Below, in pieces: positions 32,354 through 46,134 of a stretch of 64,000 nucleotides of DNA. The notes under the pieces were generated by a model, which saw nothing but the letters and a program-made list of their open reading frames with translations, did not search any database and was not told the origin of the DNA. The stretch comes from Chlamydiota bacterium. Lineage in GTDB: Bacteria > Chlamydiota > Chlamydiia > Chlamydiales > JAAKFR01. The position numbers were made by a program, and so were the translations under genes. Location of the stretch: the NCBI GenBank assembly GCA_021772465.1, contig JAJFLX010000003.1, positions 124,001 through 188,000 of the forward strand, read 5' to 3'. How positions within the stretch are numbered: the stretch's first letter is position 1; the number at the start of each line of letters is the position of its first letter.

Positions 32354-34687
32354 TTAATTTCTTGGATCAATGATCTGTACTTTCTTCTCTTTTTTATCGA
32401 GAATCTTATTAGTAATGATCTGCTGGAAGATACCAAGAGACATGGATGAGAGCCAGTAGAGATTGAGTCCCGAGGGGAAGTGGTAGAACATCACCGTGAA
32501 GACGACAGTCATGATTGTCCCCATGCTTTTCTGCTGTCTTTGCTGATCGGTCATTTTGCTCGGATCTTTTTGAGCTCCAGCTGTTAGCCTTTGCTGTAAA
32601 AACATCACACCTCCTAGGAGGAAGGGGAGGAGGTGGAATTGATTGCCGATAAAAAAGATCGGCTGCTGCCATTGAAAGAGGACATCAGGAGCTGTCAAAT
32701 TGTCGATCCAACCGGGAATAAAAGAGGCGCCTCGGAGCTGAAAAGAGGATTTTAGCAGATCAAACATCGCAATCAGAAAGGGGATCTGAATCAAAATGGG
32801 GACGCATCCAGTGAAAGGGTTGACCTTCTTTTCACGGTAAAGCGTCATAATCTCGATTTGAGCCTTTTTGGGCTCCTTCTTATAGCGCGCTTGAATCGCT
32901 TGCACTTGGGGTGAAAGCTTTTGCATCCGACGCATCGATTTAATAGACCATGCATTGAGCGGGTAGAGAAGGAGGCGCAAGAATACGGTCAATAAGATGA
33001 TGGCAATCCCCCAAGAGTGGGTGATTGTGTGGAAAAAGCTCATGACGAGAAAAAGGAGCTTTGCAAAGGGTTTGGCAATAAAAGAGAACCACCCTTGAAA
33101 GGTTTTTGCTGACTGGTAGTCGGGATTGCCAGGAGCGGCGTGGTCTACTTGTTTGAGGATGCTCTCCTCAAGAGGGCCAGCGAAGAGTAGAAAGTTGAGC
33201 TCACCACCAGAGGTAGGAATAGGGAGGAGGAACTCGTAGCCAGGATATTTGGAAGCAGGGTAGGGCTGGTACTTGGGATCTAACACGCTCAGGCGGGTAG
33301 GAACTTTATTTCCCGGGATCCCAACCGCGCGGTAGCCAGGAGCGATTTCGGATAGAGGGTCGAGCAGAAGGGCAAAATAGCCGTTCGTATTGAGAACCCA
33401 TTCCGGGTAGACCGAGCTCACCGAGACGACATCCCCGGGCTTGGGTAGGCTCAATTTCTCGACCTCTCCTTTCCCTTTCCGATTCACGCGGTACTGGATG
33501 CGAGTGTTGGAAGAGTTGGACATGATCTCCACCTCTGGCACACCCGAGGTGAGCCAAAGGCCGCGTCTATCTCCGTCGATTTTAAGTGCAAGCTTCACAG
33601 CGTAAGGGGCATCACTGAGTGTATAGGTCTTTGTGATTTTTCGGTGAGGCTGAGTTGCCTCAAAGGTAATCTCATTTTCTGTGAAGGATTTTACAGAGTA
33701 GACGAGTTCAGCCATCTCTGGGTACTCGGATACGAGATTGGTTGCGTAGTACTGAGGCGAGATCTCGATATCCTTTTTATTCCAGATTCCACGTCTAATC
33801 AGTGGGTAGTACCCGCCCACTGCTCCAGGGGGGCGAGGGGCGTCTGCATGAGGGGTGTAGTAGGGGTGAGCAGGAAACCTAGCATTGGCAGGAGACTCTT
33901 CAGCTATCTCACGGTCAAATCCTATCTCGTTGACCACGCTCTTCGGATCATGATCGGAGTGGAAAGGGAGGTTGATCTCGACAAGAGCCCCCCCGCGGTT
34001 TGAAAAAACGAGCTGAACGAATTCGTTTTCAAGGAGGTAGAACTTTTCATCGCCCGGGCGAGCCGAAGTCTCAAATTGAGGTTTTATAAGAGAACTCAAC
34101 GAAGGAATCGCTTGAAATTCGACAAAAGCTCCACTCGTGCGCTCATAAAAGCCAAGAGGGATCCAGGTCCCTTTCGATTTGTAGAGCACAAGAGCGTTTG
34201 AAGAAGGGCGACTCTCTCCAAATAAAAGTTTTCCCTCTTTAAACCATGCCGGAGTAACTGCGGGCTCGGGCTCTGAGGAAAAAAGCTGCACCTCTATTTT
34301 ACCAGAAAGAGCAGGGGCGCCCAAATCGAGTTGAGAGTCATCTGAGGGGGCGTATAGGATAGGGGCATTCAGAGGAGATTCTTTTGAAAGGAGTGTTTGC
34401 TTCTCTCCATTGATAAAAACGGTCAGAGGAGGAGTGTTAGTCCAGGCAATGGAGAGGGTTGCTCCTTTGACGTCAATACCATAGACAACAGGTTCTCCTC
34501 CTTCTTCAAGAGTCAGAGACCGCGTTGGAAGTTCTTCAAGCGCTACGGATTGTAAGGGGGGCATCTCAGTAGTTTGACTCGTTCTCGCTGCGCGATTGCG
34601 TTCGTTTTGCTGGTGGCTGAAGAAAAAATTGAACCCTACAAAGGTAAGGCTCACAAGAATCACAAAAACAATAGTACGTCTATCCAT
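32354..34687 (-). CDS. yidC: Membrane protein insertase YidC
   Basis: A 777-residue YidC/Oxa1 insertase of the long Gram-negative type. The N-terminal helix is about residues 4-20 (RRTIVFVILVSLTF), the large periplasmic domain follows to about 550, and the C-terminal insertase core has the helices around WGIAIILLTVFLRLLLYPL and PILIQIPFLIAMFDLL. It inserts and folds inner-membrane proteins with or without Sec. ATG 34687 begins directly with the anchor helix; an in-frame upstream extension would run into the divergent mtnB. A promoter lies just upstream. Confidence 0.95.
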   Translation of the reverse strand: MDRRTIVFVILVSLTFVGFNFFFSHQQNERNRAARTSQTTEMPPLQSVALEELPTRSLTLEEGGEPVVYGIDVKGATLSIAWTNTPPLTVFINGEKQTLLSKESPLNAPILYAPSDDSQLDLGAPALSGKIEVQLFSSEPEPAVTPAWFKEGKLLFGESRPSSNALVLYKSKGTWIPLGFYERTSGAFVEFQAIPSLSSLIKPQFETSARPGDEKFYLLENEFVQLVFSNRGGALVEINLPFHSDHDPKSVVNEIGFDREIAEESPANARFPAHPYYTPHADAPRPPGAVGGYYPLIRRGIWNKKDIEISPQYYATNLVSEYPEMAELVYSVKSFTENEITFEATQPHRKITKTYTLSDAPYAVKLALKIDGDRRGLWLTSGVPEVEIMSNSSNTRIQYRVNRKGKGEVEKLSLPKPGDVVSVSSVYPEWVLNTNGYFALLLDPLSEIAPGYRAVGIPGNKVPTRLSVLDPKYQPYPASKYPGYEFLLPIPTSGGELNFLLFAGPLEESILKQVDHAAPGNPDYQSAKTFQGWFSFIAKPFAKLLFLVMSFFHTITHSWGIAIILLTVFLRLLLYPLNAWSIKSMRRMQKLSPQVQAIQARYKKEPKKAQIEIMTLYREKKVNPFTGCVPILIQIPFLIAMFDLLKSSFQLRGASFIPGWIDNLTAPDVLFQWQQPIFFIGNQFHLLPFLLGGVMFLQQRLTAGAQKDPSKMTDQQRQQKSMGTIMTVVFTVMFYHFPSGLNLYWLSSMSLGIFQQIITNKILDKKEKKVQIIDPRN

Positions 34688-34698
34688 AATACCGGAAG

Positions 34699-34726
34699 AA
34701 TATAGCAAATGAGAAGATATTGACAA
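34699..34726 (-). promoter_or_regulatory. Promoter of yidC, sharing its -35 with a plus-strand element
   Basis: On the minus strand TTGTCA (34721-34726) and TATATT (34699-34704) are 16 bases apart; the start would be about five bases before the yidC ATG. The same bases on the plus strand contain TTGACA (34720-34725), the possible -35 of the mtnB operon, with only a weak CACACT 17 bases on. The two promoters thus overlap back to back in a 72-base gap. Confidence 0.5.
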
Positions 34727-34759
34727 AGCTTCAAAATTCCTCCACACTGCTTCTAAAAT

Positions 34760-35332
34760 ATGTATTCGCTCATTGAAGTTGGACACCTACTGAATATCAA
34801 AGGGCTTTGCCCTGCAACCTCAGGCAATTTGTCAGAGCGTGTTGATGAAAAAAGTGCTCGTATTACCGCCTCGGGCACTCATTTAGGACACCTTACCTCT
34901 CAAGATTTTGTCGTAGTAGATTGGAAGGGGAGAGTCCAAGAGGGAGATAGACAAGCTTCAGCTGAAACTTTGCTCCACACTTCGCTTTACGCTTCCGATC
35001 CAACTGTTGGAGCTGTCATCCACATGCACTCTATCAACGCGACACTGCTCTCTCGTAAAATTGATGCGGCGTATTTGAAAACAACAGGGTATGAGCTTCA
35101 CAAAGCGTTTCGCGGGGTAGAGACGCACCAATCGGATTTGTTGATTCCTATTATTGAAAATAGTCAGGATATCCCCTCGCTTGCTGCTCAAATTGAGAGT
35201 TCTATTCCGCCCTGCTTTGGCTATCTTCTCAGAGGACATGGCCTTTATACTTGGGGAAGAGATATCCAAGAGGCCTATTTGCGCGTGGAAGCATTTGAAT
35301 TTCTTTTTGCCTGCGAGATTAGATGCCTGTAA
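34760..35332 (+). CDS. mtnB: Methylthioribulose-1-phosphate dehydratase
   Basis: A 190-residue class II aldolase-fold enzyme. CPATSGNLSER is the substrate phosphate region, VIHMHSINATL holds the metal-binding His-x-His, and LLRGHGLYTWG the third His; this set and the neighbours fit MtnB rather than fuculose aldolase. It converts methylthioribulose 1-phosphate to the diketo compound in the methylthioadenosine salvage pathway. No clear ribosome binding site precedes ATG 34760, and a near-leaderless transcript is possible. The end overlaps mtnC by ten bases. Confidence 0.9.
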   Translation: MYSLIEVGHLLNIKGLCPATSGNLSERVDEKSARITASGTHLGHLTSQDFVVVDWKGRVQEGDRQASAETLLHTSLYASDPTVGAVIHMHSINATLLSRKIDAAYLKTTGYELHKAFRGVETHQSDLLIPIIENSQDIPSLAAQIESSIPPCFGYLLRGHGLYTWGRDIQEAYLRVEAFEFLFACEIRCL

Positions 35333-35985
35333 AAGCTATCTTGACTGACATTGAGGGAACAACGACTTCCATCGAGTTTGTTCACGAGGTTCTCTTTCCC
35401 TATGCACGCACCCATATGAAGGGTTTTTTGCAAACAAAAGTCTCGGATCCTAAAGTGCAGCAAGTACTCTCTGAGATAGATCCTGAACTCGATTTTGAAA
35501 GTTTGGTCGAAAGGCTCGATCTCTGGATGGCAGAGGATCGAAAAATAACTTCGCTAAAGACCCTCCAAGGATTGCTTTGGGAAGAGGGATACAGGCGGGG
35601 TGATTTCAAAGCTCACCTCTACCCTGAAGTTCATGAGACGCTCAAGTTGTGGAAGGCAAAAGGGCTTGCTCTATATGTTTACTCTTCTGGGTCAAAAAAA
35701 GCTCAAAAACTTCTCTTTGAGCACACCTTAGAGGGGGACATAACCTCTCTTTTTGATGGATTTTTTGACACAACAGTTGGCGCAAAACGTGATGTCTCTT
35801 CTTATAACGCCTTAATCAAGCACATTAAGCTACCCCCGAGCCAAGTTCTTTTCCTCTCAGACAGTCTCGAGGAGCTAGAGGCAGCGCAGGATGCAGGGTT
35901 CATGACAGCCTTGGTGTGTAGGGGATCTAAAATCGGGAACACACAACATCGAACAATCACAAATTTTAAGGAGTTAAATTTATGA
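35323..35985 (+). CDS. mtnC: Enolase-phosphatase MtnC
   Basis: A 220-residue HAD-family protein. The opening ILTDIEGTTTSIEFVHEVLFPYA is the MtnC signature, with the nucleophilic aspartate in DIEGTT; YVYSSGSKKAQ is motif II and VLFLSDSLEELEAAQDAG motif IV. It enolises and dephosphorylates the diketo intermediate to the acireductone that MtnD oxidises. It is fused by overlap to mtnB (ten bases) and mtnD (ATGA), so the three are one operon. Confidence 0.95.
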   Translation: MPVKAILTDIEGTTTSIEFVHEVLFPYARTHMKGFLQTKVSDPKVQQVLSEIDPELDFESLVERLDLWMAEDRKITSLKTLQGLLWEEGYRRGDFKAHLYPEVHETLKLWKAKGLALYVYSSGSKKAQKLLFEHTLEGDITSLFDGFFDTTVGAKRDVSSYNALIKHIKLPPSQVLFLSDSLEELEAAQDAGFMTALVCRGSKIGNTQHRTITNFKELNL

Positions 35986-36593
35986 AAAAGTATTTGATTT
36001 TTTCATTTTTAATGGTAGCCACGCTCTTTGCACAAGGGCCGCGGCTTATCATTTACTCAGAAACTGGCCCTGAGAAGGTCTATTTTTCCACCTCAAACGA
36101 TGCCAGAGCGTGTAAAAAGCTCGAGGCAATAGGTGTCTGTTTGGAGCGTTGGGATACAAAGTCAGATCTCTCAGATGAAGAGATTTTAACGGTTTATAAA
36201 GAGGAGATCGATCGGATCAAAGAGCAGGGAGGGTTTGTCTCTGTCGATGTGCTCCGCGTCTCCCCTGAGGGTGAAAACAAGAGCGCTTTGCGCCGCAAAT
36301 TCTTAAGCGAGCATCGACACTCCGAAGATGAAGCCCGTTTTTTTGTAGAAGGTACAGGGGAGTTTTTCCTCCATGTCCGCAGTAAAGTCTACCGTGTCTT
36401 TTGCAGGCAGGGGGATCTGATCAATGTTCCAGCCAACACTGCTCACTGGTTTGACATGACAGAGGAGCCCTTCTTTACAGCAATCCGATTTTTTACGAAT
36501 GATGAAGGGTGGGTTGCTCATTCAACTGAGGATCAGATCGCCGATCGTTTTGTCCATCCAACACCTCGAGCCACCCTCTCTGCTTTTCGGTAA
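35982..36593 (+). CDS. mtnD: Acireductone dioxygenase with a signal-peptide-like N-terminus
   Basis: A 203-residue cupin. The metal ligands are His111, His113 and Glu117 in SEHRHSEDEARFFVEG, and His155 in NTAHWFDMTEEP. It oxidises the acireductone to ketomethylthiobutyrate (Fe form) in the last unique step. Unusually, the canonical start region (RLIIYSE) is preceded by MKKYLIFSFLMVATLFAQGP: a basic head, a hydrophobic core of about 13 residues and an A-Q junction, like a Sec signal peptide. The start is firm: AAGGAG lies eight bases upstream and overlaps mtnC. The 3' end overlaps convergent mtnP by 101 bases. Confidence 0.85.
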   Translation: MKKYLIFSFLMVATLFAQGPRLIIYSETGPEKVYFSTSNDARACKKLEAIGVCLERWDTKSDLSDEEILTVYKEEIDRIKEQGGFVSVDVLRVSPEGENKSALRRKFLSEHRHSEDEARFFVEGTGEFFLHVRSKVYRVFCRQGDLINVPANTAHWFDMTEEPFFTAIRFFTNDEGWVAHSTEDQIADRFVHPTPRATLSAFR

Positions 36594-37392
36594 GCCGGCT
36601 CCAGTCGCAAAATAGATTGGATTTGAGGTTGCCCTTCAGGATCTCTTGATCTGCTTGTAGATCACTTGCAAGTAAATTTTCGAGAATCCGAAGGGCACTC
36701 GCTTTGTTTTTGGCCAAGCGAGGGATGACTTGCTCGAGCGTCACGTGCTCTTCAGACTCATTCCAGCTGTCAAAGTCAGTCACAAAGCAACAGGGTAAAT
36801 AGCAGATGCCCGCTTCTCGCGCGAGAGCGTACTCAGGAAATCCTGTCATTCCAATGATATCAGCTCCGAAGCTCTGAAATAGTTTCGACTCAGCCTGGGT
36901 CGAAAAAGTTGGACCTTCGACACACAAGTAGGTTTTTTTGGTGTGAATTGGAAGAGAGAGCGCCTTTTGCAGGGTTGCTACAAAGCGACTTCCCTCTCTC
37001 CAGGTGGGCTGTGCAAGAGAGACGTGACCGACGACACCTTCACCTGTGAAAGAGGTTCCTTCCTTCCGACGTGAATGATTGATGTACTGGGAGGGAAGCA
37101 CTAAATCAGTGGGCTCAATTTCAGGGCGCAAACTCCCTACCGATGCAAAAGAGATGAGTTTTGTCGCCCCCGCTTGTTTGAGAGCAAAAAGATTGGCTCG
37201 GTAGTTGATCTCAGAGGGAAGAAGCTCATGATAGGCCCCATGACGGGAGAGAAAAAGAGCGGGCTTCCCACGCACTGCTATCTTTCTAAAGCCAGATGAG
37301 GCGAGACCAAAAGGAGTTTCACGGGGCAACTCTTCTAATTTTTCGATCCCATCAAAAGCTTCAAAGCCCGAACCACCAATCACTGCCCACAT
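36493..37392 (-). CDS. mtnP: S-methyl-5'-thioadenosine phosphorylase
   Basis: A 299-residue purine phosphorylase of the MTAP type. The phosphate loop is VIGGSGFEAFDG, then FLSRHGAYHELLPSEINYRAN, and the base-binding EGPTFSTQAESKLF and GMTGFPEYALAREAG. It splits methylthioadenosine (from polyamine synthesis or other SAM use) to adenine and methylthioribose 1-phosphate. The C-terminal about 60 residues extend past the usual end and overlap mtnD on the other strand. It follows mtnA with a 13-base overlap. Confidence 0.93.
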   Translation of the reverse strand: MWAVIGGSGFEAFDGIEKLEELPRETPFGLASSGFRKIAVRGKPALFLSRHGAYHELLPSEINYRANLFALKQAGATKLISFASVGSLRPEIEPTDLVLPSQYINHSRRKEGTSFTGEGVVGHVSLAQPTWREGSRFVATLQKALSLPIHTKKTYLCVEGPTFSTQAESKLFQSFGADIIGMTGFPEYALAREAGICYLPCCFVTDFDSWNESEEHVTLEQVIPRLAKNKASALRILENLLASDLQADQEILKGNLKSNLFCDWSRLTEKQRGWLEVLDGQNDRRSDPQLNEQPTLHHS

Positions 37393-38372
37393 TGTAATAC
37401 CCCTCGTTTTAACTCTTCGCGTGTAAAAATGCCTGTATCTAAGATGAGCGCCTCAATCAATTCGGAGGGAGTGACATCGAAGGAAGGGTTATAAACCGAC
37501 GCCTCGCTTGGACTCCACTGCCACTTTGCATAGCCCCTCACCTCTTCAGCAGGGCGCTGCTCAATTGGGATATCGCCTCCTTTCTCGCACCTCAGATCGA
37601 GAGTTGACACGGGCGCAACGGGATAGAAAGGGATTTTATGGTAGCGAGCAAGCACCGCCACTGAATACGTTCCAATCTTATTGGCGAAGTCTCCATTGGC
37701 AGCAATTCGATCAGCACCCACAAAAACACGGTGAATTTTCCCTTCACGCATAAGCGAGGCTGCCATGTTATCGCAAATGAGCGTATAAGGAATTTTAAGT
37801 CTCTCGAGCTCCCAAGCGGTGAGCCGCCCACCTTGCAGAAGGGGACGCGTCTCATCTACGTAGACGTGGATGTTCTTTCCCCCCTCAAAAGCTTTACGTA
37901 TCACTCCAATAGCAGTCCCAATGCCAGGTGTGGCGAGCCCTCCAGTATTGCAGTGAGTCAAAATCCCCTCGCCCTCCTGGATAAGGGAGGCTCCCAAACA
38001 AGCCATCTCCTGGCAGCTCTTTCGCTCTTCGCGGATGAGTTTGGTCGATTCCTCAGAGTAGTTTTTCGAGTCTAGCATCCGATCAATTGCGTGCATTAAA
38101 TTAACCGCTGTCGGCCTTGAGAGGCGGAGTTTTTCAGCCGCCTGCACAAATTCTTTTGGGGTAGCGCCCCGTTCAGCATACTGGGTTAACGCAAGAGCAG
38201 CTCCCACGCCGATCATGGGCGCTCCTCGAATGCTGAGTTGTCGAATGCAGGTAACCATATCATCGGGTGTATGGCACTCAAGCCAAACTTCTTGTGAGGG
38301 AAGTAAGCGCTGATCTAGTACTTCGAGTTTTTCGTCTCGTACGCGTAAGGAGAGTGCTTCAAACGGATCCAT
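37380..38372 (-). CDS. mtnA: Methylthioribose-1-phosphate isomerase
   Basis: A 330-residue eIF2B-like isomerase. QLSIRGAPMIGVGAALAL binds the phosphate, LTHCNTGGLATPG contains the catalytic Cys, and VFVGADRIAANGDFANKIG the catalytic Asp. It isomerises methylthioribose 1-phosphate to methylthioribulose 1-phosphate. With MtnP next to it, no methylthioribose kinase (MtnK) is needed. The start ATG 38372 faces pkn1 across 145 bases in which I see no clear promoter or gene. Confidence 0.95.
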   Translation of the reverse strand: MDPFEALSLRVRDEKLEVLDQRLLPSQEVWLECHTPDDMVTCIRQLSIRGAPMIGVGAALALTQYAERGATPKEFVQAAEKLRLSRPTAVNLMHAIDRMLDSKNYSEESTKLIREERKSCQEMACLGASLIQEGEGILTHCNTGGLATPGIGTAIGVIRKAFEGGKNIHVYVDETRPLLQGGRLTAWELERLKIPYTLICDNMAASLMREGKIHRVFVGADRIAANGDFANKIGTYSVAVLARYHKIPFYPVAPVSTLDLRCEKGGDIPIEQRPAEEVRGYAKWQWSPSEASVYNPSFDVTPSELIEALILDTGIFTREELKRGVLQCGQ

Positions 38373-38517
38373 GAGCGGAGTGTAGCAAAAATAAATATTT
38401 TCGTGTCAAATGGAATTATGAGTGCCCTTGATGTACGAAAAGCGGTAGAAAGACTTGATTTTTCTTCCCGAGGATGAGACAACTGAGGGGAAATTTAATG
38501 TTGTTTCAAAGGAACCC

Positions 38518-43743
<5,226 letters not shown>

Positions 43744-43802
43744 AACACTTGATTTTTTTAGTCCAATATCCTATCAAATGCTCTTTCGATTGACAAGGAC
43801 TG

Positions 43803-44222
43803 ATGCTTACTCTTAAATTCTTTCACGTTCTTTTTGTTTTCATTTGGATCGGGAGCCTTCTCATGCTTACCCGCCTTTTAGGCTACCAAGTGAAAGAACG
43901 TCCTGAGATCCAGCTCGCTATTCACCGTATATCGAGACGGATTTATACATTCATCGACTTTCCGAGTATGCTACTCGCCGTAAGCTTTGGAGTGGCCCTT
44001 CTCTTTATTAAAGAGATCGATTGGAAAGCTCCTTGGCTTCATATCAAGCTCACCTTCGCTTTTTGCTTGATCCTATCTGATCTCATCTGTGGTTATCTCA
44101 TTCTGCGCAAAGGGCAAAATTTCCGACAGAGGCGGGGCGTTGGGTATCAAATCTTTCATGGACTTACAGGGATTTTTCTCATTATCGTCCTCGTAGCCAT
44201 CTATATTGTGAAAAACTTGTGA
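43803..44222 (+). CDS. hemJ: HemJ-like protoporphyrinogen oxidase
   Basis: A 139-residue membrane protein with four helices (2-21, 52-68, 78-98, 118-136). The conserved HVLFVFIWIGSLLMLTRL with His8, the IHRISRRIYTFI segment and HIKLTFAF with another His match HemJ (UPF0093), the heme-pathway protoporphyrinogen oxidase of many bacteria lacking HemG/HemY. A haem ligand role for the conserved His is reported for the family. It starts 59 bases from divergent miaB. Confidence 0.85.
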   Translation: MLTLKFFHVLFVFIWIGSLLMLTRLLGYQVKERPEIQLAIHRISRRIYTFIDFPSMLLAVSFGVALLFIKEIDWKAPWLHIKLTFAFCLILSDLICGYLILRKGQNFRQRRGVGYQIFHGLTGIFLIIVLVAIYIVKNL

Positions 44223-44229
44223 ATTTTTC

Positions 44230-44258
44230 TTGGCAGAAAAATAAGCCCCCTTTATGAT
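44230..44258 (+). promoter_or_regulatory. Promoter of the rplM-rpsI operon
   Basis: TTGGCA (44230-44235) and TATGAT (44253-44258) with a 17-base spacer match the sigma-70/sigma-66 consensus closely. The transcript would start near 44265, and AAAGGA precedes the rplM ATG at 44285. This is the best-looking promoter in the window. Confidence 0.75.
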
Positions 44259-44284
44259 CTTGGCCTTAAAGTTAAAGGATTGTT

Positions 44285-44731
44285 ATGCGCCGTAAGAAAG
44301 AAACTCCCACAACTCTTGTTCGCAAAGAGGATGTAAAACGTGAGTGGTATATCCTGGATGCTGAAGGAAAGACTTTGGGTCGCTTTTGTGCTGAGATTGC
44401 CAAGATCTTGAGAGGAAAACACAAGGCTGATTTTACTCCTTATATAGATACAGGCGATGGAGTGATCGTCATCAATGCTGGCAAGATCCGTTTGACTGGA
44501 AACAAAGAGGCTCAAAAAATTTACCGTTACTACACAGGCCATATTGGGGGGCTTCGTGAGATCCCCTATAGAACAATGAGGGATCGCGATCCAAGTTACA
44601 TCATTTCTCGAGGGGTAAAAGGGATGATGCCTAAATCTCGTTTAGGCAAACAACAACTCCGAAAACTTCGAGTTTTCAAAGATGAAGCACACGGTTTTGA
44701 GGCGCAACAACCCAAAAAGTTAGAGATTTAA
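44285..44731 (+). CDS. rplM: 50S ribosomal protein L13
   Basis: A 148-residue L13. [25 protein letters not shown], split over residues about 21-45, and [19 protein letters not shown] are family hallmarks, and the C-terminal [16 protein letters not shown] motif appears as [16 protein letters not shown]. It binds 23S rRNA early in 50S assembly. It is followed by rpsI after two bases, the near-universal bacterial pairing, and led by a strong promoter. Confidence 0.98.
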   Translation: MRRKKETPTTLVRKEDVKREWYILDAEGKTLGRFCAEIAKILRGKHKADFTPYIDTGDGVIVINAGKIRLTGNKEAQKIYRYYTGHIGGLREIPYRTMRDRDPSYIISRGVKGMMPKSRLGKQQLRKLRVFKDEAHGFEAQQPKKLEI

Positions 44732-44733
44732 GC

Positions 44734-45132
44734 ATGACAAAGAAATTAGAAGAGTACGTAGCAACTGGAAGAAGAAAAAGGGCTGTATCGAGCGTGCGCC
44801 TCCGTCCTGGCTCAGGTCAGGTGAATGTAAATGGAAAGCCTTTCGAAGCCTACTTTCCTCTTGAAATTCAGAGAAAATCTATCCTGTCGCCTCTTACATT
44901 ACTTGAGGCTGATTCTCAGTATGACATGATTGTTCGAGTCAATGGAGGCGGGATTGAAGGGCAAGTGATTGCTACACGACTTGGTATTGCAAGGGCACTT
45001 GTCAGCCAAACTGAGACGAGGAAGCACGATTTTAAAGGTGAAGGTTACCTCACTCGTGACCCCCGCCGTAAAGAGCGTAAGAAATACGGCCACAAGAAAG
45101 CGCGTAAGAGCTTCCAGTTCTCCAAGAGATAA
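44734..45132 (+). CDS. rpsI: 30S ribosomal protein S9
   Basis: A 132-residue S9. [21 protein letters not shown] at the start and the C-terminal [19 protein letters not shown], whose basic tail reaches the P-site tRNA, are diagnostic. It is the second gene of the rplM-rpsI operon, with a strong terminator 27 bases after the stop. Confidence 0.98.
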   Translation: MTKKLEEYVATGRRKRAVSSVRLRPGSGQVNVNGKPFEAYFPLEIQRKSILSPLTLLEADSQYDMIVRVNGGGIEGQVIATRLGIARALVSQTETRKHDFKGEGYLTRDPRRKERKKYGHKKARKSFQFSKR

Positions 45133-45158
45133 CAAGCTCCCATCTCAAGACCTCTTTC

Positions 45159-45197
45159 AAAAGCTTTCTCCACTACCGTGGAGAAAGCTTTTTTTTT
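45159..45197 (+). terminator. Rho-independent terminator after rpsI
   Basis: A 15-base-pair stem, AAAAGCTTTCTCCAC / GTGGAGAAAGCTTTT, with a four-base TACC loop runs straight into T residues. It ends the ribosomal operon. The remaining 45198-45344 holds no gene I can support. Confidence 0.9.
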
Positions 45198-45344
45198 ACT
45201 CGCACCTAGATTTGACTGCATCAACCCGAAGCTTAGGTTATTAGGGAAAAACGTGCTTAGAAATAGCTCTCAGGGGTTTTTTCTTGTAAAATTAAAACTC
45301 AATCTTTAGAGTAGAGGGAATTGAAATTTGAACTGAGTGAACGC

Positions 45345-45569
45345 ATGGCGATTAATGGAAATGGATTTCCACCTTTTGATACTCACAGCCGAGATACACA
45401 AATAAATCAAGCAATACAAAGTGGAAATTTGGGGAGAGCTGGCGAGCTACTTGCTCCTTATGAGACAAAAGAACGTCAAAAACATCTCCTTAACGAAAGA
45501 CTTCGTGCTATGCAAGAGAGCGACATCGCAAGAGTGGCAGCTCTTACCTTGAACGAATCAATTAAGTGA
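45345..45569 (+). CDS. Small protein of unknown function
   Basis: A 74-residue protein from ATG 45345 ([12 protein letters not shown]); TTG 45321 would add eight residues. Apart from the Gly/Pro-rich start it looks helical and polar ([36 protein letters not shown]), like part of a tetratricopeptide-type helix pair. I do not recognise it. It has no signal or membrane segment. The 3' end overlaps convergent algH by 12 bases. GAGTGA upstream is a moderate ribosome binding site. Confidence 0.5.
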   Translation: MAINGNGFPPFDTHSRDTQINQAIQSGNLGRAGELLAPYETKERQKHLLNERLRAMQESDIARVAALTLNESIK

Positions 45570-46127
45570 CGGATCTTCCGGAATCATTGAGAGAGTGGCG
45601 TATTTTCCACCCAGCTCCTGGAGCAGGGTTTGCCATAGCCTCTCTGGTGGGGTCTCAAAGAGATGCTTTGCAGAAGCAGGGTGGATGAACCACTCCCCAT
45701 CGAGGAACTCGCGCTCCAGCTGCCCTGCCTGCCATCCCGAGTAGCCAAAACAGAGCCTGACCTCTGGGCCTGACATGTTTAAGACAGCATCTTGCAGGAA
45801 CTGGATATCCCCCCCAAGAAAGACTCCCTTACAGATCTCGATGGTCTGCTCGGGAATATCATTTGAGGAGTGGAGCAGCATCATTTGATTGGTTTGTACA
45901 GGCCCACCAGCGCGTATCCCTACGCGAGGGTTGTTTAGATGCTCGATGGAGAGGATCTCTTCTGGGAGATCGAGCTCAAGATTCTTGTTTACAATGATCC
46001 CAAAAGAACCACTTGGGCTGTGCTCACAAAGAAGCATAACACTTCTAAAAAACATCCCCGATTCGACTTCAGGGCTGGCAATAAGAAAAGTGCCCTTTTC
46101 AAGTTGGGCGTAGGGGATGGCTTCCAT
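45558..46127 (-). CDS. algH: UPF0301/AlgH (YqgE) family protein
   Basis: A 189-residue protein of the DUF179 family. [53 protein letters not shown] and [18 protein letters not shown] are the conserved blocks. Function is unsettled; AlgH was named for alginate regulation. ATG 46127 is chosen because GAGG lies six bases upstream; an in-frame earlier ATG at 46157 would overlap mlaD. It is downstream of the mla genes, on the same strand, and may share their transcript. Confidence 0.88.
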   Translation of the reverse strand: MEAIPYAQLEKGTFLIASPEVESGMFFRSVMLLCEHSPSGSFGIIVNKNLELDLPEEILSIEHLNNPRVGIRAGGPVQTNQMMLLHSSNDIPEQTIEICKGVFLGGDIQFLQDAVLNMSGPEVRLCFGYSGWQAGQLEREFLDGEWFIHPASAKHLFETPPERLWQTLLQELGGKYATLSMIPEDPSLN

Positions 46128-46134
46128 AGCGTCC

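Noticed and set aside
36012..36039. Internal start of mtnD (Met11 or later) giving a normal cytoplasmic enzyme
   Set aside because: No Shine-Dalgarno sequence precedes Met11, which would still leave part of the hydrophobic stretch; the upstream ATG has an excellent binding site and the mtnC overlap.
38418..38477. A 19-codon reading frame (MSALDVRKAVERLDFSSRG) just before pkn1
   Set aside because: It has no convincing ribosome binding site and no leader-peptide features. It could be a remnant or chance; I do not call it a gene.
38455..38517. TTG 38455 as the pkn1 start, adding 21 residues
   Set aside because: ATG 38518 has AAAGGA in front and begins right before the kinase domain; the extension has no family match.
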